Below are positions 23,169 to 33,746 of a DNA stretch of 64,000 nt, one piece after another. Under the pieces are notes generated by a model, which did no database searches, was not told the DNA's origin, and saw nothing but the letters and a program-made list of their open reading frames with translations. Location: the NCBI GenBank assembly GCA_021186555.1, contig JAJKFL010000006.1:468501-532500 (forward strand), written 5' to 3'. The number at the start of each line of letters is the position of its first letter. Within the stretch, counting starts at the first letter, position 1. Position numbers and translations under genes: made by a program. Source of the DNA: Reticulitermes speratus. Lineage: Eukaryota > Arthropoda > Insecta > Blattodea > Rhinotermitidae.

Positions 23169-23936
23169 CATGTGTTATTTCTTTCATTACTCAGTTTATA
23201 CAATACTGCTTCAGCACACACTTGCTTTGTAATATTACGCACATAGTGCGCACTGAACGTACACCGTACACCTTTTTAAAGTGGAAAAACCCCAGATGCT
23301 TTCCTGCAATGCGTACGAACGTGACAGCTGATGACAAGTACGGAAGATCGTGAAATGGCAGAATAATAACTTGTATTCATACAAATACAATACAAATATA
23401 TTACATTACTTATGTACAATAAAGCTAATGTCTAGCATATATAAAGCAATATTACTCGGGTCCAAAAGATGTTCTTGAGGTCATTAATCCCGCTGTGTTA
23501 CAAGCACTAAAGCAATAAAACCAACCGCCACAGCCATTTAACACAACACTTATTTTGAGGTATTACCCAGCTACACGTTTCAGCTTTTCAACAAGCCATA
23601 ATCAGGCTGCCAAAATAAATAAGAATATAAAATTTTACAGCTGCAATCGATATACTTTCAAGGCTGCGATCCCAATCTTGTTACATGCATTCATAATTCC
23701 AATTGTGTAAGTCAAATATAAATGTAGAAAGTACATATATAGGTGAAGAAAACTTCCCTTGTCAAATTGATTAGGCTCAAAGCAGTGTCGAGTTTTGAGA
23801 TCGGTTTCGCAGATCTGGCACGTGTCAGGAAATTGACATATATAACTGCAGAACTACTAACTGAATGTCAATATTCAGATTATGCTGGCATGATTTATAA
23901 TTATTGTTTGTAAATATATTACTTGTAAATACATTT
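23169..23936. other. AT-rich intergenic
   Basis: No gene, array or recognisable element seen. Confidence 0.5.
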
Positions 23937-24192
23937 TTTTTTCCTATGGCTGAACAGCCCTAGGGGGCCTAGGCCTCCTCATTTTTTTGAGGCTTCACGA
24001 TCACACTCAGACACACCACACTCGGAAGGACTCCTCTCGACGAGTGACCAGCCCGTCGCAGAGACCTCTACCTGACAACACACAACACTCACAACAGACA
24101 GACATCCATGCCCCCGGTGGGATTCGAACCCACAATCCCAGTAAGCGATCAGCCGCAGACCCCTGCCTTAGACCGCACGGCCAGTGGGATCG
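23937..24192 (-). mobile_element. tRNA-derived SINE, second family
   Basis: Second copy of the element at 6446-6705. On the minus strand the head has A-box-like ctggccgtgcggtctaagg and B-box gtgggttcgaatcccacc, and the body includes 'gtctgtctgttgtgag'. The tail is a T-rich run on the left (plus strand). Flanks contain gtaaatac/gtaaatat, a likely imperfect target-site duplication. Confidence 0.85.
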
Positions 24193-25084
24193 TAAATATA
24201 GTTTTAATATTAAAAAGTATAACCGTTTTACAATAAACTTGTTAAAATACTTTGTGTATATCGTGGGATTGCAATGCTCAACATGTCACTTGTAATTGGG
24301 TTATACCTCAAGATATATATCGTGTCAGACGGATGTCGTAGTTCGCTTTATTGCTTTAGTCAATAAAGATGATTATTCAAAATGCATGATCTAAGAACTG
24401 TCTATAAAATGAATGATAATTTTATACCACTGACGGTACAGTGTGCCAATAATTAAACTCTTTGTAACAGAAATGACTGTTTCATTGAAATCTTGGTGAA
24501 AATTTGATAACCATTACTGGTATTGCTTCTGCGGCCGCCTCGTCCTGAAGACATTGCAAAATCAGCTGCAACAAAACAATGAATCACTTGAGCAAAAACA
24601 GACACCAAACATTTCTGACCACAGAAATGCATTCTCCTGTTCTACAAATGCCTTTAAACTGTTAAATTTCTAACACCTTCACCCTCACAAGTAAGTAAAT
24701 TTATGCACAGCATGACAATTATGGTGTGTTCCTTCCACTTTGTTTAATCTTGTCAGATCTGAGGTTCTCACAGCACTGTTTCTGAGAATTCAGGTATCCT
24801 GGGATACGGCACAGTGTAGAGGGGTGAGTGGTTCCTGACATTTCAAAGGCACTATGTTCCTACGAACACGAGGAGCCACTTGTCCAGCGGCACAACACCA
24901 TTTCCCAGAACAACTAAATCCTTGTTTAATTGACTCACAAACCATAAAATACAGATATAGTATACTGGACATGTGACAACTTTTGCTGCAAAAATTTCTC
25001 ATTCTGACAAAAACTCAGCGAGTTGCTCTCAAGATGGACTGACAAATGCATACAGATCTTGTGATTGAAGGCTTCCGCCGTGAT
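24193..25084. other. Intergenic; fold-back half-copy
   Basis: Apart from a fold-back element half at about 24755-24880 (gaggttctcacagcactgtt ... ggtatcctgggatacggcac), I see nothing. It could hold the 3' end of BUD13 transcripts, but I found no convincing poly(A) signal. Confidence 0.5.
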
Positions 25085-25270
25085 TAATGTTGCATAAAAT
25101 CTTCTGGGTTGTTACCCGGCGTCATTTTTTGGTATATGACCAACATTTCGGGATCACTTGTCTGTCCCATCTTCAGGGTCTTGAGGAAGACGGGAAAGAC
25201 AAGTGATCCTGAAACGTTGGTCATATACCAAAAAACAACGCCAGGTAACAACCCAGAAGATTTTATGCAG
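25085..25270. mobile_element. Inverted repeat (GAAACGT family)
   Basis: The arms tgcataaaatcttctgggtt ... ccaacatttcgggatcactt and aagtgatcctgaaacgttgg ... aacccagaagattttatgca pair over about 85 bp around a short centre at 25180. A half-copy of the same family is at 43683-43800. Confidence 0.85.
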
Positions 25271-25810
25271 CATACAGATCTTGACGTAATGTTACCGCTT
25301 TTGTCATCTAATTTCAACCAAAACTGAAATGTTATAGCTGTGCCATGGTTCAGATGATTAGTCGCTGGCCTCTCACCGTGGGATCTGCGGTAGGCTAATT
25401 CAAGTACTTCAGGTTTCCCATCAGGATCATTCCATCAACGCTCCATACTCATTCAGTCATGTATCACCAACACTACGTAATCTTGGCAACTGACGGCATC
25501 TTTAACACTTACTTAGGGACTGTGACAGCAAACTTCCGTACAAGTATCCCGTATAAAACTTCAAAAACCTTTGCCACATGGTTCTCAAGTGGCTACATGC
25601 AGACAGGGAGACTGGCAGGCAGGCAGACAGACAGACATGGCATATCTAACAATGTTGCAACTCTTCACTGCCAAAGTGCCAAAGAAGCATATGGAAATGA
25701 CAGCAGATTTAAACTCATTTTCATTATACAAAATGCACACTATCAATATAAAGCATTGACTACCTTTAAGAGGAAGGCACTAAACTTCTGGCAGGGTATG
25801 TACATGAATA

Positions 25811-28800
25811 TTACATGTCTGATGTACTCCATTTATATGCTTCCTCCTCGATTGCTCGACGTGAGTTCTGTCGCTCAAACCACTGTTTTTCATAGCCATT
25901 AGAGCGATCAACACCATCCCACCTGTGCCCTGGAGGAATACCGAATCGATTTGGCAGGAAAGAACCTTCATATTTTGGTTTACCTGAAATAAAATAAATA
26001 ATGAGGTTAAGAAAGATGTCCTGCAGAAGGAAAGAAAATGGGATGAAACTGAGATGTTGGAGCAGCAGCTTTGAGAGGACAGGCAAATAGATGACAGAGG
26101 CTTGGCTGCAAAACAGCCCACATAAAAATGTAAATGTCAAAGAAAGAAGTCAAAATATCAGAATGTCCTTTTCAAATTTCAAATCACCTTATGTTTCTCA
26201 ATTACATACTGATATTCCATTAACAAATTAACTACGCAAGATTTGAGATTCTCACAGTGGCATTGTTTAGTGTTCAAGTTTTCTGGGATGTGACGGTGTC
26301 AGGGGCGAGTGGTGATGTTTCAAACAATCATTGTCCCTTCACTGCTTCGCCCTTCAAAATGAAGGCAAGCTGATCCTTCAAAACACTCAAAACCAGTCAC
26401 CCAATGACACAGCATCAGATCCCACAAGATTTGAATCCTTAATAACAAGCAGTCTGAAACACAAAGGTGGGCTGCGATAGCGCAGTCGGTATAGCGACTT
26501 GCTACGGGCTGGACGGTCCAGGGATTGAATCCCGGTGGGGGCGAGATTTTCCGCACCCATCCAGACCGGCCCTGGGGCCCACCCAGCCTCCTATGCAATG
26601 GGTACCGGGTCTCTTTCCCAGGGTAAAGCAGCCAGGGCGTGGAGTTGACCACCTACCCTCATCTAGTGCCAGGGTTAAAGAAAGAGTAGAGCTATACCTC
26701 TACTCCCCCTCTGGGCCTTCATGGCCTGTTCTGGGGAGAACTTTACCTTTACCTTTACCTTTACCTGAAGCATAAAACACACATGTGCACAGACATGGTG
26801 ATGTCATAGGCTTACTTTCTTCATTTCACGGAAAGTACGCAAAAAATTAACAGTGGCCTTAAAGTAAGAAAACAGCGAAGCGTCTCACTTCTTGTCGTGT
26901 CCTGTGTCTTTTTGCTGCGTATATACTCCAACATGGGGTCCCCTTCACGTTCCTGGTTACGCAAATGCTGGTCCAAGTCTTTGTCATCCGCATAGCGAGC
27001 TAATGGCTTTGACACCACATGTAGGGCCTGCTGCAAATTCTCCATTTGTTCCTCTACCTGTTTCAACCTGCAGCATTGATAACACAAATTTATATGACAC
27101 TTACTGTAACACAAATTTATATGACACTTACTGTAACACAAATTTATATGACACTTACTGTAACACAAATTTATATGACACTTACTGTAACACAAATTTA
27201 TGTGACACTTACTGTAACCGAGACTGTAATTATACACAGTTACTCAACATTTCAGATACAATGTGAAGAAGCCACTAACCAATAAAATGTTAGATATGTA
27301 AATGTGAATTCCACTGCACAACCAAATGTTGTGGTCACATCAGTGGCACTCCTGCACTATACACACGTGGTCCAGTGCTCAAACCTTAGTCCTGAGACCA
27401 GATATCCTGACTAAGGTTGTTTTCTCCAGTGTAGACCAGATATCCTAAGGTTGTTATTGTGTTTCTCCAGTGTAGACCAGATATCCTAAGGTTGTTATTG
27501 TGTTTCTCCAGTGTAGACCAGATATCCTAAGGTTGTTATTGTGTTTCTCCAGTGTAGACCAGATATCCTAAGGTTGTTATTGTGTTTCCCAGTGTAGACC
27601 AGATATCCTAAGGTTGTTATTGTGTTTCTCCAGTGTAGACCAGATATCCTAAGGTTGTTATTGTGTTTCTCCAGTGTAGACCACATAGCCTAAGGTTGTT
27701 ATTGTGTTTCTCCAGTGTAGACCACATAGCCTAAGGTTGTTATTGTGTTTCTCCAGTGTAGACCACATAGCCTAAGGTTGTTATTGTGTTTCTCCAGTGT
27801 AGACCACATAGCCTAAGGTTGTTATTGTGTTTCTCCAGTGTAGACCAGATATCCTAAGGTTGTTATTGTGTTTCTCCAGTGTAGACCAGATATCCTAAGG
27901 TTGTTGTTGTGTTTCTCCAGTGTATCCAGGCAAATGCCTGGACAGTACCACAGATTATGTCACAACCAATTCCTTCCACATCCTTTCCAATTCATTATTC
28001 ACTAAACATACCATTAGACAGTACATAGTCTGTCCTACTAAGAGTGTCATTAAATAAACCATAATAATCTCCAAGTCTGTGAACCGTAATGTGCTTCACT
28101 TCAAGTGTTGTGATCACCCATTTTAATACAATTGTTTCAACCTTTTGTCGCTGATCCTGACAAATCGAGATGAGACCACGTGGCTGGCAAGTTGGCTTTG
28201 CCCATGCTCCTGCTACTGCAGATCGCTCTCAGCTCAGTCAAACTCTGTCTTTCATAAAGTACGGTTGAGTATGCTCTGTGCATTACGGAATGAGACCCTC
28301 CCTCAATCATTGAACGCATTTTGTGCTCCCAAAAAAAGTGTTTCTATTTTGCTAAAAATAAAATTTCATGCTTTTTATGCTTGTTAGGGTTATTTCATTT
28401 AATATAGTCTTCTCGGGCGCACAGCCGCGTCAACTCGTTTGAATACAACGTTTTGGGGACGGAGCTAATCCCCGAAACGTTGTATTCAAACGAGTTGATG
28501 CGGCTGTGCGCCCGAGAAGACTATATTGAATCATGTCGCTGCGAAAGTTTTAAAACTTATATAAGGGTTATTTCATATTTTTATTACCGGTATCTCATAA
28601 GTTCTTTGAACAAAACAGGTATTTTACAGTGAAAATGATTCGGATGTTCATGATGGTTTGATTGAAGTTCTGTGGCAGTGAACATTAAGTTTATGATCTT
28701 GTGGTCCATGCTACTGTGTAGTGTGGTACATGTACCATCTATCAACCAAACCAGACACAGTCACATCCCACAAGATCATAATCTTAAAGAAATGAATCCA

Positions 28801-31800
28801 CAACGAACCCCAACAGTTATCTGTATTGCATGTACCTACCCTTTACCCCATTTTGAATATTTTTCTTGACGCTGCGCCGTTTTCTCATCTTCTTCTTGCT
28901 TCTGTTTTGCTTCTTCTTCCAAGTTCCGTCGCTTGCCAGTCTTACGATCTCGCATCACAACTGCAGCTCCTTTCCCCGACACTTCATCACCCATCTATAA
29001 ATAACCAAGCACCATGGTAACACTTTGAAATAAAGCAAAAAGTTATAAATAAATTAGTAACACCAAATTTAAATTTAATCTTATTTTGAAGGTACATAGC
29101 AAAAAGCTGCTTTCCTACAACAACACACGGGCACAACAGAAATAACTGTTTGTGCTTCCTATATTCAGGCAATTCCTACAAACAGTCTCTCTTACCCTAA
29201 TCCATTCAAAATAAATAAACATAACTATTCGTCTCTTATGGTCTTAGTGGAAGCAGAGATATGACAAACTGAAAGAGTAAACATGCAATTAGTACAAGTA
29301 ATTTTTATGAAAGTGAAGGAACAACATCTGTATTCACAAAATGTAAATACAGTAGAACCTCGATTATGTGAAAAAAAAAGGGGGCGGACCCGATTTCGAA
29401 TAAGCAAAACATCGGATAATTCGGAAATTCGGCTTGACGTGATAAGGTGCAATAAAAATAACATTTATTCAGAAACACGTCTTATGTTCATAAAATTTAC
29501 GGCACAAGAAAGTGTACGATATTTACAGATACAATCTGCACCAGTCAACTTTTCACAACAAACTGACGGGGAGAGGATCAGAGGTGTCTCGCGGCAGGCA
29601 GTTCTGGGAATCGCGTTAAAAAAAGGTGTTTTGGTTAACCCGAGTTTCAGTCAAGCGAAGTTCGGATAACCGAGGTTCTACTGTACTGCTAAGTTCCACT
29701 GCTAGCATAGAACCTAAGCACTACTGTTATAACATTCAAAACTAGGAAATGCACAATTCATGATAACCTGGAACCTAAGCACTGTATAGCTGTACTAACC
29801 TACAACCTCTCACTGTACTTACAATACTAGTCACAAACCGAAGCACTGTATAGCTGTACTAACCTACAACCTCTCATTGTACTTACAATACTAGTCACAA
29901 ACCTAAGCACTGTATAGTTGTACTATCCTACAACCTCTCAGTGTACTTACAATACTAGTCACAAACCTAAGCACTGTATAGTTGTACTATCCTACAACCT
30001 CTCACTGTACTTACAATACTAGTCACAAACCTAAGCACTGTATAGTTGTACTATCCTACAACCTCTCACTGTACTTACAATACTAGTCACAAACCCAAGC
30101 AATGTATAGTTGTACTATCCTACAACCTCTCACTGTACTTACAATACTAGTCACAAACCCAAGCACTGTATAGTTGTACTATCCTACAACCTCTCACTGT
30201 ACTTACAATACTAGTCACAAACCCAAGCAAAGTATAGTTGTACTATCCTACAACCTCTCACTGTACTTACAATACTAGTCACAAACTCAAGCACTGTATA
30301 GCTGTACTATCCTACAACCTCTCACTGTACTTACAATACTAGTCACAAACCTAAGCACTGTATAGTTGTACTATCCTACAACCTCTCACTGTACTTACAA
30401 TACTAATCACAAACCCAAGCACTATATAGCTGTACTAACCTACAACCTCTCACTGTACTTACAATATTAGTCACAAACCTAAGCACTGTATAGTTGTACT
30501 ATCCTACAACCTCTCACTGTACTTACAATACTAGTCACAAACCTAAGCACTGTATAGTTGTACTATCCTACAACCTCTCACTGTACTTACAATACTAGTC
30601 ACAAACCTAAGCACTGTATAGTTGTACTATCCTACAACCTCTCACTGTACTTACAATACTAGTCACAAACCTAAGCACTGTATAGTTGTACTATCCTACA
30701 ACCTCTCACTGTACTTACAATACTAGTCACAAACCCAAGCACTGTATAGTTGTACTATCCTACAACCTCTCACTGTACTTACAATGCTAGTCACAAACCC
30801 CAAGCACTGTATAGTTGTACTAACCTACAACCTCTCACTGTATTTACAATACCAGTCACAAACCCAAGCACTGTATAGCTGTACTAACCTACAACCTCTC
30901 ACTGTACTTACAATACTAGTCACAAACCGAAGCACTGTATAGCTGTACTAACCTACAACCTCTCACTGTACTTACAATGCTAGTCACAAACCCAAGCACT
31001 GTATAGTTGTACTAACCTACAACCTCTCACTGTACTTACAATACCAGTCACAAACCCAAGCACTGTATAGCTGTACTAACCTACAACCTCTCACTGTACT
31101 TACAATGCTAGTCACAAACCCAAGCACTGTATAGTTGTACTAACCTAAACCTCTCACTGTACTTACAATGCTAGTCACAAACCCAAGCACTGTATAGTCA
31201 CTGTACTCTATTGCATAGCATTATACAGTTATGACCCTAACCTAGAACATAAGCATTATATTGTTATGACACTAACCTGAGCAAATAATTCGTCCTCTCT
31301 TTGTTTGAAGTCAGAAATCTCTTGTCTAAGTTCTTCAGCAGCTTGTAAACCAGCTCTTTTGCCATCCAATGTCTTCTCCATTTTGCCTTTCATTTTATCT
31401 CCTTTATCTTCATGTCCTCTTTTTCCCTGAGAATCACTCCTTAAAGGTGATGACACATTTCTTTGTCTTTTAGAAAGTCTTTCAGGTGAGTTATCTGAAC
31501 TGTTCACTGAATGTGCATGGCTTCTCGACTTTCTGGATGACAATTCAGGTGAACTTCGTAGCCTGTCTTTCTTGCGTGGTGACTCACTCCTATCACAATG
31601 TCTTGACGGTGAAACAGATCCCATTACAACTGAACGGTCCTTATTTTGTCTGCTAGATTCTCTAAAGTCACCTTGTTTAGATTTTACTGGAACTGATTCA
31701 TAATGTTCATATTTATCAGATGTTCTAGAGTGATACACATCATTCTTTAATATCCTGACAGATGCTGATGCTCCTGAACTATCTTTCCTTGACTGTACAG

Positions 31801-33313
31801 ATGGTGAACCATGTTTTGAGGTTTTCCTAGGAGGTGATGGGTCTGCATCACTATATCGTCTTTGATTTCTGTCAGTTTTACTGTCATTTTTCCTTGAATT
31901 TCTTGGAGACATCCCATCATATTCTTCTGATCTTCTGAATTTTCTTGGTGGTGATAAATCAGAATGGTGGTTGTTTTTTTTTGGTGGTGATACATCACAC
32001 TTTGTTTTTCTCAGTCCTGACACAGATTTTTCTGCTTCATTTTTACTTCTCCTAACAGGTGACAAATCTGAATCATGGGTTTTCCTCCTGATTGGAGATA
32101 AATTTTTGTTCTCTTTGTTTTTCCTGACTGGTGACAAGTCTCTTTTGTTTTTTTCTTTCATAGTTGGAGATGCTGCTGTATTTCTTCTCTTGGGAGACAA
32201 TGTTAAACTGTGTTTATATTTCCTCGGAGGTGAGGAATCTGAATCATTTCCTTTGTTGTTTTTCCTAGGTGCTAATTCATCCGAACCCCTCTTTGCCTGT
32301 AACTTTCTTGGAGGAGAAACATCTGAATCACTACTTATCCTTGATTTCCTAGGGGGTGATACATCAAAGTCACTCTCTAAATCAATACGTGTGCTGCATG
32401 TCCTTTTACTTTCTCTAGTAGAATCATATCCTCTTTGAGGAGATAAGTCTGACTTTCCACAATTCCTCGATGATGACGTAACTACTTGTTTTCCCACACT
32501 CTCTATCGCAGTTACTTTAATATCTTCAATGCCATTTTCATCAGACATGACTTTCCACCTCTTGGATCCACGAAATTCTTCAAGAGACCGCAATGAATCA
32601 GGACGCTCATCAATAATCCCTGCAATCTGTGGTGCATCTTCTGCCAGGTTATACAAATCCAACTCATCTTCATCGAGCGGTCGCATATTATTTATATCTA
32701 TGTCATCATCCACTACACGAAACCTTGAAGAAACAAATGTATTGTTTTAGGAATGAGGCCTTTCAAGCAGATATTGCTTTATGTTCAATGGTGTATGTGC
32801 ATGCAGGTGAGATGAACCTGTAACTAGCATAATATTTGTCTGCTTGGATGTTTACTGCAACACTATTTATATCATTTGATTTTTAATTGCATATCTCACA
32901 ACTTATCTTTCGTAACATAATCTCACGAATGACGATTACTACCTTTACGGATTTGACGCCGTGTAACTTGGTAGGTTAAGTACCAATGTTTCGGAAGAAC
33001 GTACTGCCTCCAGCGTCCAGGGTCTATCCATAAGATGGAGGCATCATGTTCCTCCGAAACGTTGGTTCCTATATTCCAAGCTGCATGGGCATGACAATAA
33101 TCTTCATAGTTACTGCCGTGAAATCCATTCTAACCTCAATATTTATGAGATTCCACATTGGCTTAACACACTATCTCACACACCTACCAAAATACATTAC
33201 CTTTCATGTGAAGCATTCACAGGTTTCTTCTTTTTCTTCTTTTTTTTGTCGTCGGTGTTAAACGATAAATATTTCTTCAAATAATCTTTCTGACTTAACT
33301 GACTTCCTGCCAT
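25811..33313 (-). CDS. BUD13: BUD13 homolog, RES complex splicing factor
   Basis: Bud13 subunit of the RES (retention and splicing) complex, which binds the activated spliceosome in the nucleus. Five exons on the minus strand: 33313-33201, 32723-31277, 28994-28840, 27067-26889, 25983-25811. All junctions are GT-AG and phases sum to 689 codons (688 aa plus stop TAA). The N-terminus is [17 protein letters not shown] followed by a Lys-rich run. Exon 2 resumes with [13 protein letters not shown] and carries roughly 12 degenerate DxSPPRK-type repeats (about residues 90-310), a hallmark of animal BUD13, then a Ser/Arg/Lys-rich region. The conserved C-terminal domain follows: [13 protein letters not shown] (exon 3), [13 protein letters not shown] and EREGDPM (exon 4), then [18 protein letters not shown] and EEEAYKWS (exon 5). 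The human protein is 619 aa. Introns 2 and 3 are swollen by minisatellites. Confidence 0.96.
26240..26438. mobile_element. Fold-back element in BUD13 intron 4
   Basis: Left arm 'tttgagattctcacagtggc...tctgggatgtgac' and right arm 'cacccaatgacacagcatcagatcccacaagatttgaatcc'; imperfect palindrome with a short centre. Confidence 0.65.
26466..26764 (+). mobile_element. tRNA-derived SINE, main family
   Basis: The tRNA-like head has A box tagcgcagtcggtatagcg and B box ggtccagggattgaatccc. The body contains accggccctggggcccaccc and ctgggccttcatggcctg, and the tail is a (ctttac) repeat. The imperfect target duplication is ctgaaacacaaa (26454-26465) / ctgaagcataaa (26765-26776). It lies in BUD13 intron 4, antisense to that gene. 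RNA polymerase III would be expected to drive such elements. Confidence 0.9.
27071..27215. repeat. 27-bp repeat abutting BUD13 exon 4
   Basis: Five units of acacaaatttatatgacac + ttactgta lie in intron 3, beginning only about 15 bp from the exon 4 acceptor. In BUD13 sense (minus) each unit reads ...ttgtgttacaGTAAGTGtc..., so it contains both an acceptor-like ttacag and a donor-like GTAAGT. Confidence 0.92.
27375..27925. repeat. 41-bp tandem repeat in BUD13 intron 3
   Basis: About 13 units of gaccagatatcctaaggttg + ttattgtgtttctccagtgta. A sub-block of four units (27680-27815) carries cacatagcc in place of cagatatcc, indicating local duplication of a variant. Confidence 0.95.
28402..28526. 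mobile_element. Short palindrome, same family as 45482-45964
   Basis: A 125-bp near-perfect inverted repeat (atatagtcttctcgggcgca ... ggggacggagctaatcccc ... tgcgcccgagaagactatat). It has the same ends as the 483-bp palindrome at 45.5 kb but lacks the inner arms. Located in BUD13 intron 3. Confidence 0.9.
29350..29683 (-). mobile_element. Tigger/pogo-like MITE in BUD13 intron 2
   Basis: Terminal inverted repeats cagtagaacctcgattatg / cggataaccgaggttctactg, flanked by TA on both sides. The interior matches the two longer copies (46144-46837, 54556-55222) in reverse orientation, with the transposase segment deleted. 334 bp, internally deleted and non-autonomous. Confidence 0.9.
29760..31200. 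repeat. 64-bp tandem array in BUD13 intron 2
   Basis: About 22 units of ctaagcactgtatagttgta, ctatcctacaacctctcact and gtacttacaatactagtcac + aaac. In BUD13 sense each unit contains attGTAAGTAcag, a donor-like heptamer; one unit (about 30839) has lost it through a c-to-t change. The array ends about 75 bp from the donor of exon 2. Confidence 0.96.
32955..33065. mobile_element. Inverted repeat in BUD13 intron 1
   Basis: ggtaggttaagtaccaatg + tttcggaagaacgtactgcc pairs imperfectly with ggcatcatgttcctccgaa + acgttggttcctatattcc. A member of the GAAACGT group, with GGAGG/CCTCC as the stem next to the core. Confidence 0.7.
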
Positions 33314-33746
33314 TTTCGTGCTCCAGCAAAATATGTAAACACCTTTTTCCTTGTGGAATTTCGAGTGCGGTTATTCCTTGTAAAATGTACAATATGTGTT
33401 TTATTCCCGATGATAACGACAAGGACGTTTGGTACCTATAAAGAAGATTAACCGGATTAAGCGATGGTCAAACTACAGAGTCTCATTTTTCAACTAAACA
33501 AGAATTATTACAGATAATAAATATCAACAACACGCCAAGAGGAAAATTAATTTCCTTGGAAAGTAATTTTCGAAAGTTGAGGTAGTTGGTGCAACTGACT
33601 ACAAAGCGGAAATGTTGAAGCCTAGTTCCGGTCCTTCATAAGGCTAAGGTTTGTGACAGTATAACCTCGTCGTTGTTTCTTCTTCTTTTATGATTCGTTA
33701 CCCGTGTTGTAACCAAGCAGAGTGGTAGTAGAAAATCGTAGGAATA
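33314..33746. promoter_or_regulatory. Bidirectional promoter, BUD13 / MRPL15
   Basis: Only 433 bp separate the two divergent start codons, so both 5' UTRs and core promoters must lie here. A TATA-like cctataaag occurs at 33436-33444 on the plus strand; otherwise there is no strong core element visible. The MRPL15 start (aataATGA) is preceded by no other in-frame ATG. Confidence 0.7.

Noticed and set aside
26469-26541. Possible genuine tRNA genes at the A/B-box segments (26.5, 36.0, 38.8, 60.9, 63.8 kb)
   Set aside because: They are followed by SINE bodies and tails, flanked by target-site duplications, and do not close a convincing acceptor stem.
31971-32438. 155-codon plus-strand frame
   Set aside because: Antisense shadow of the Ser-Pro repeat exon of BUD13.
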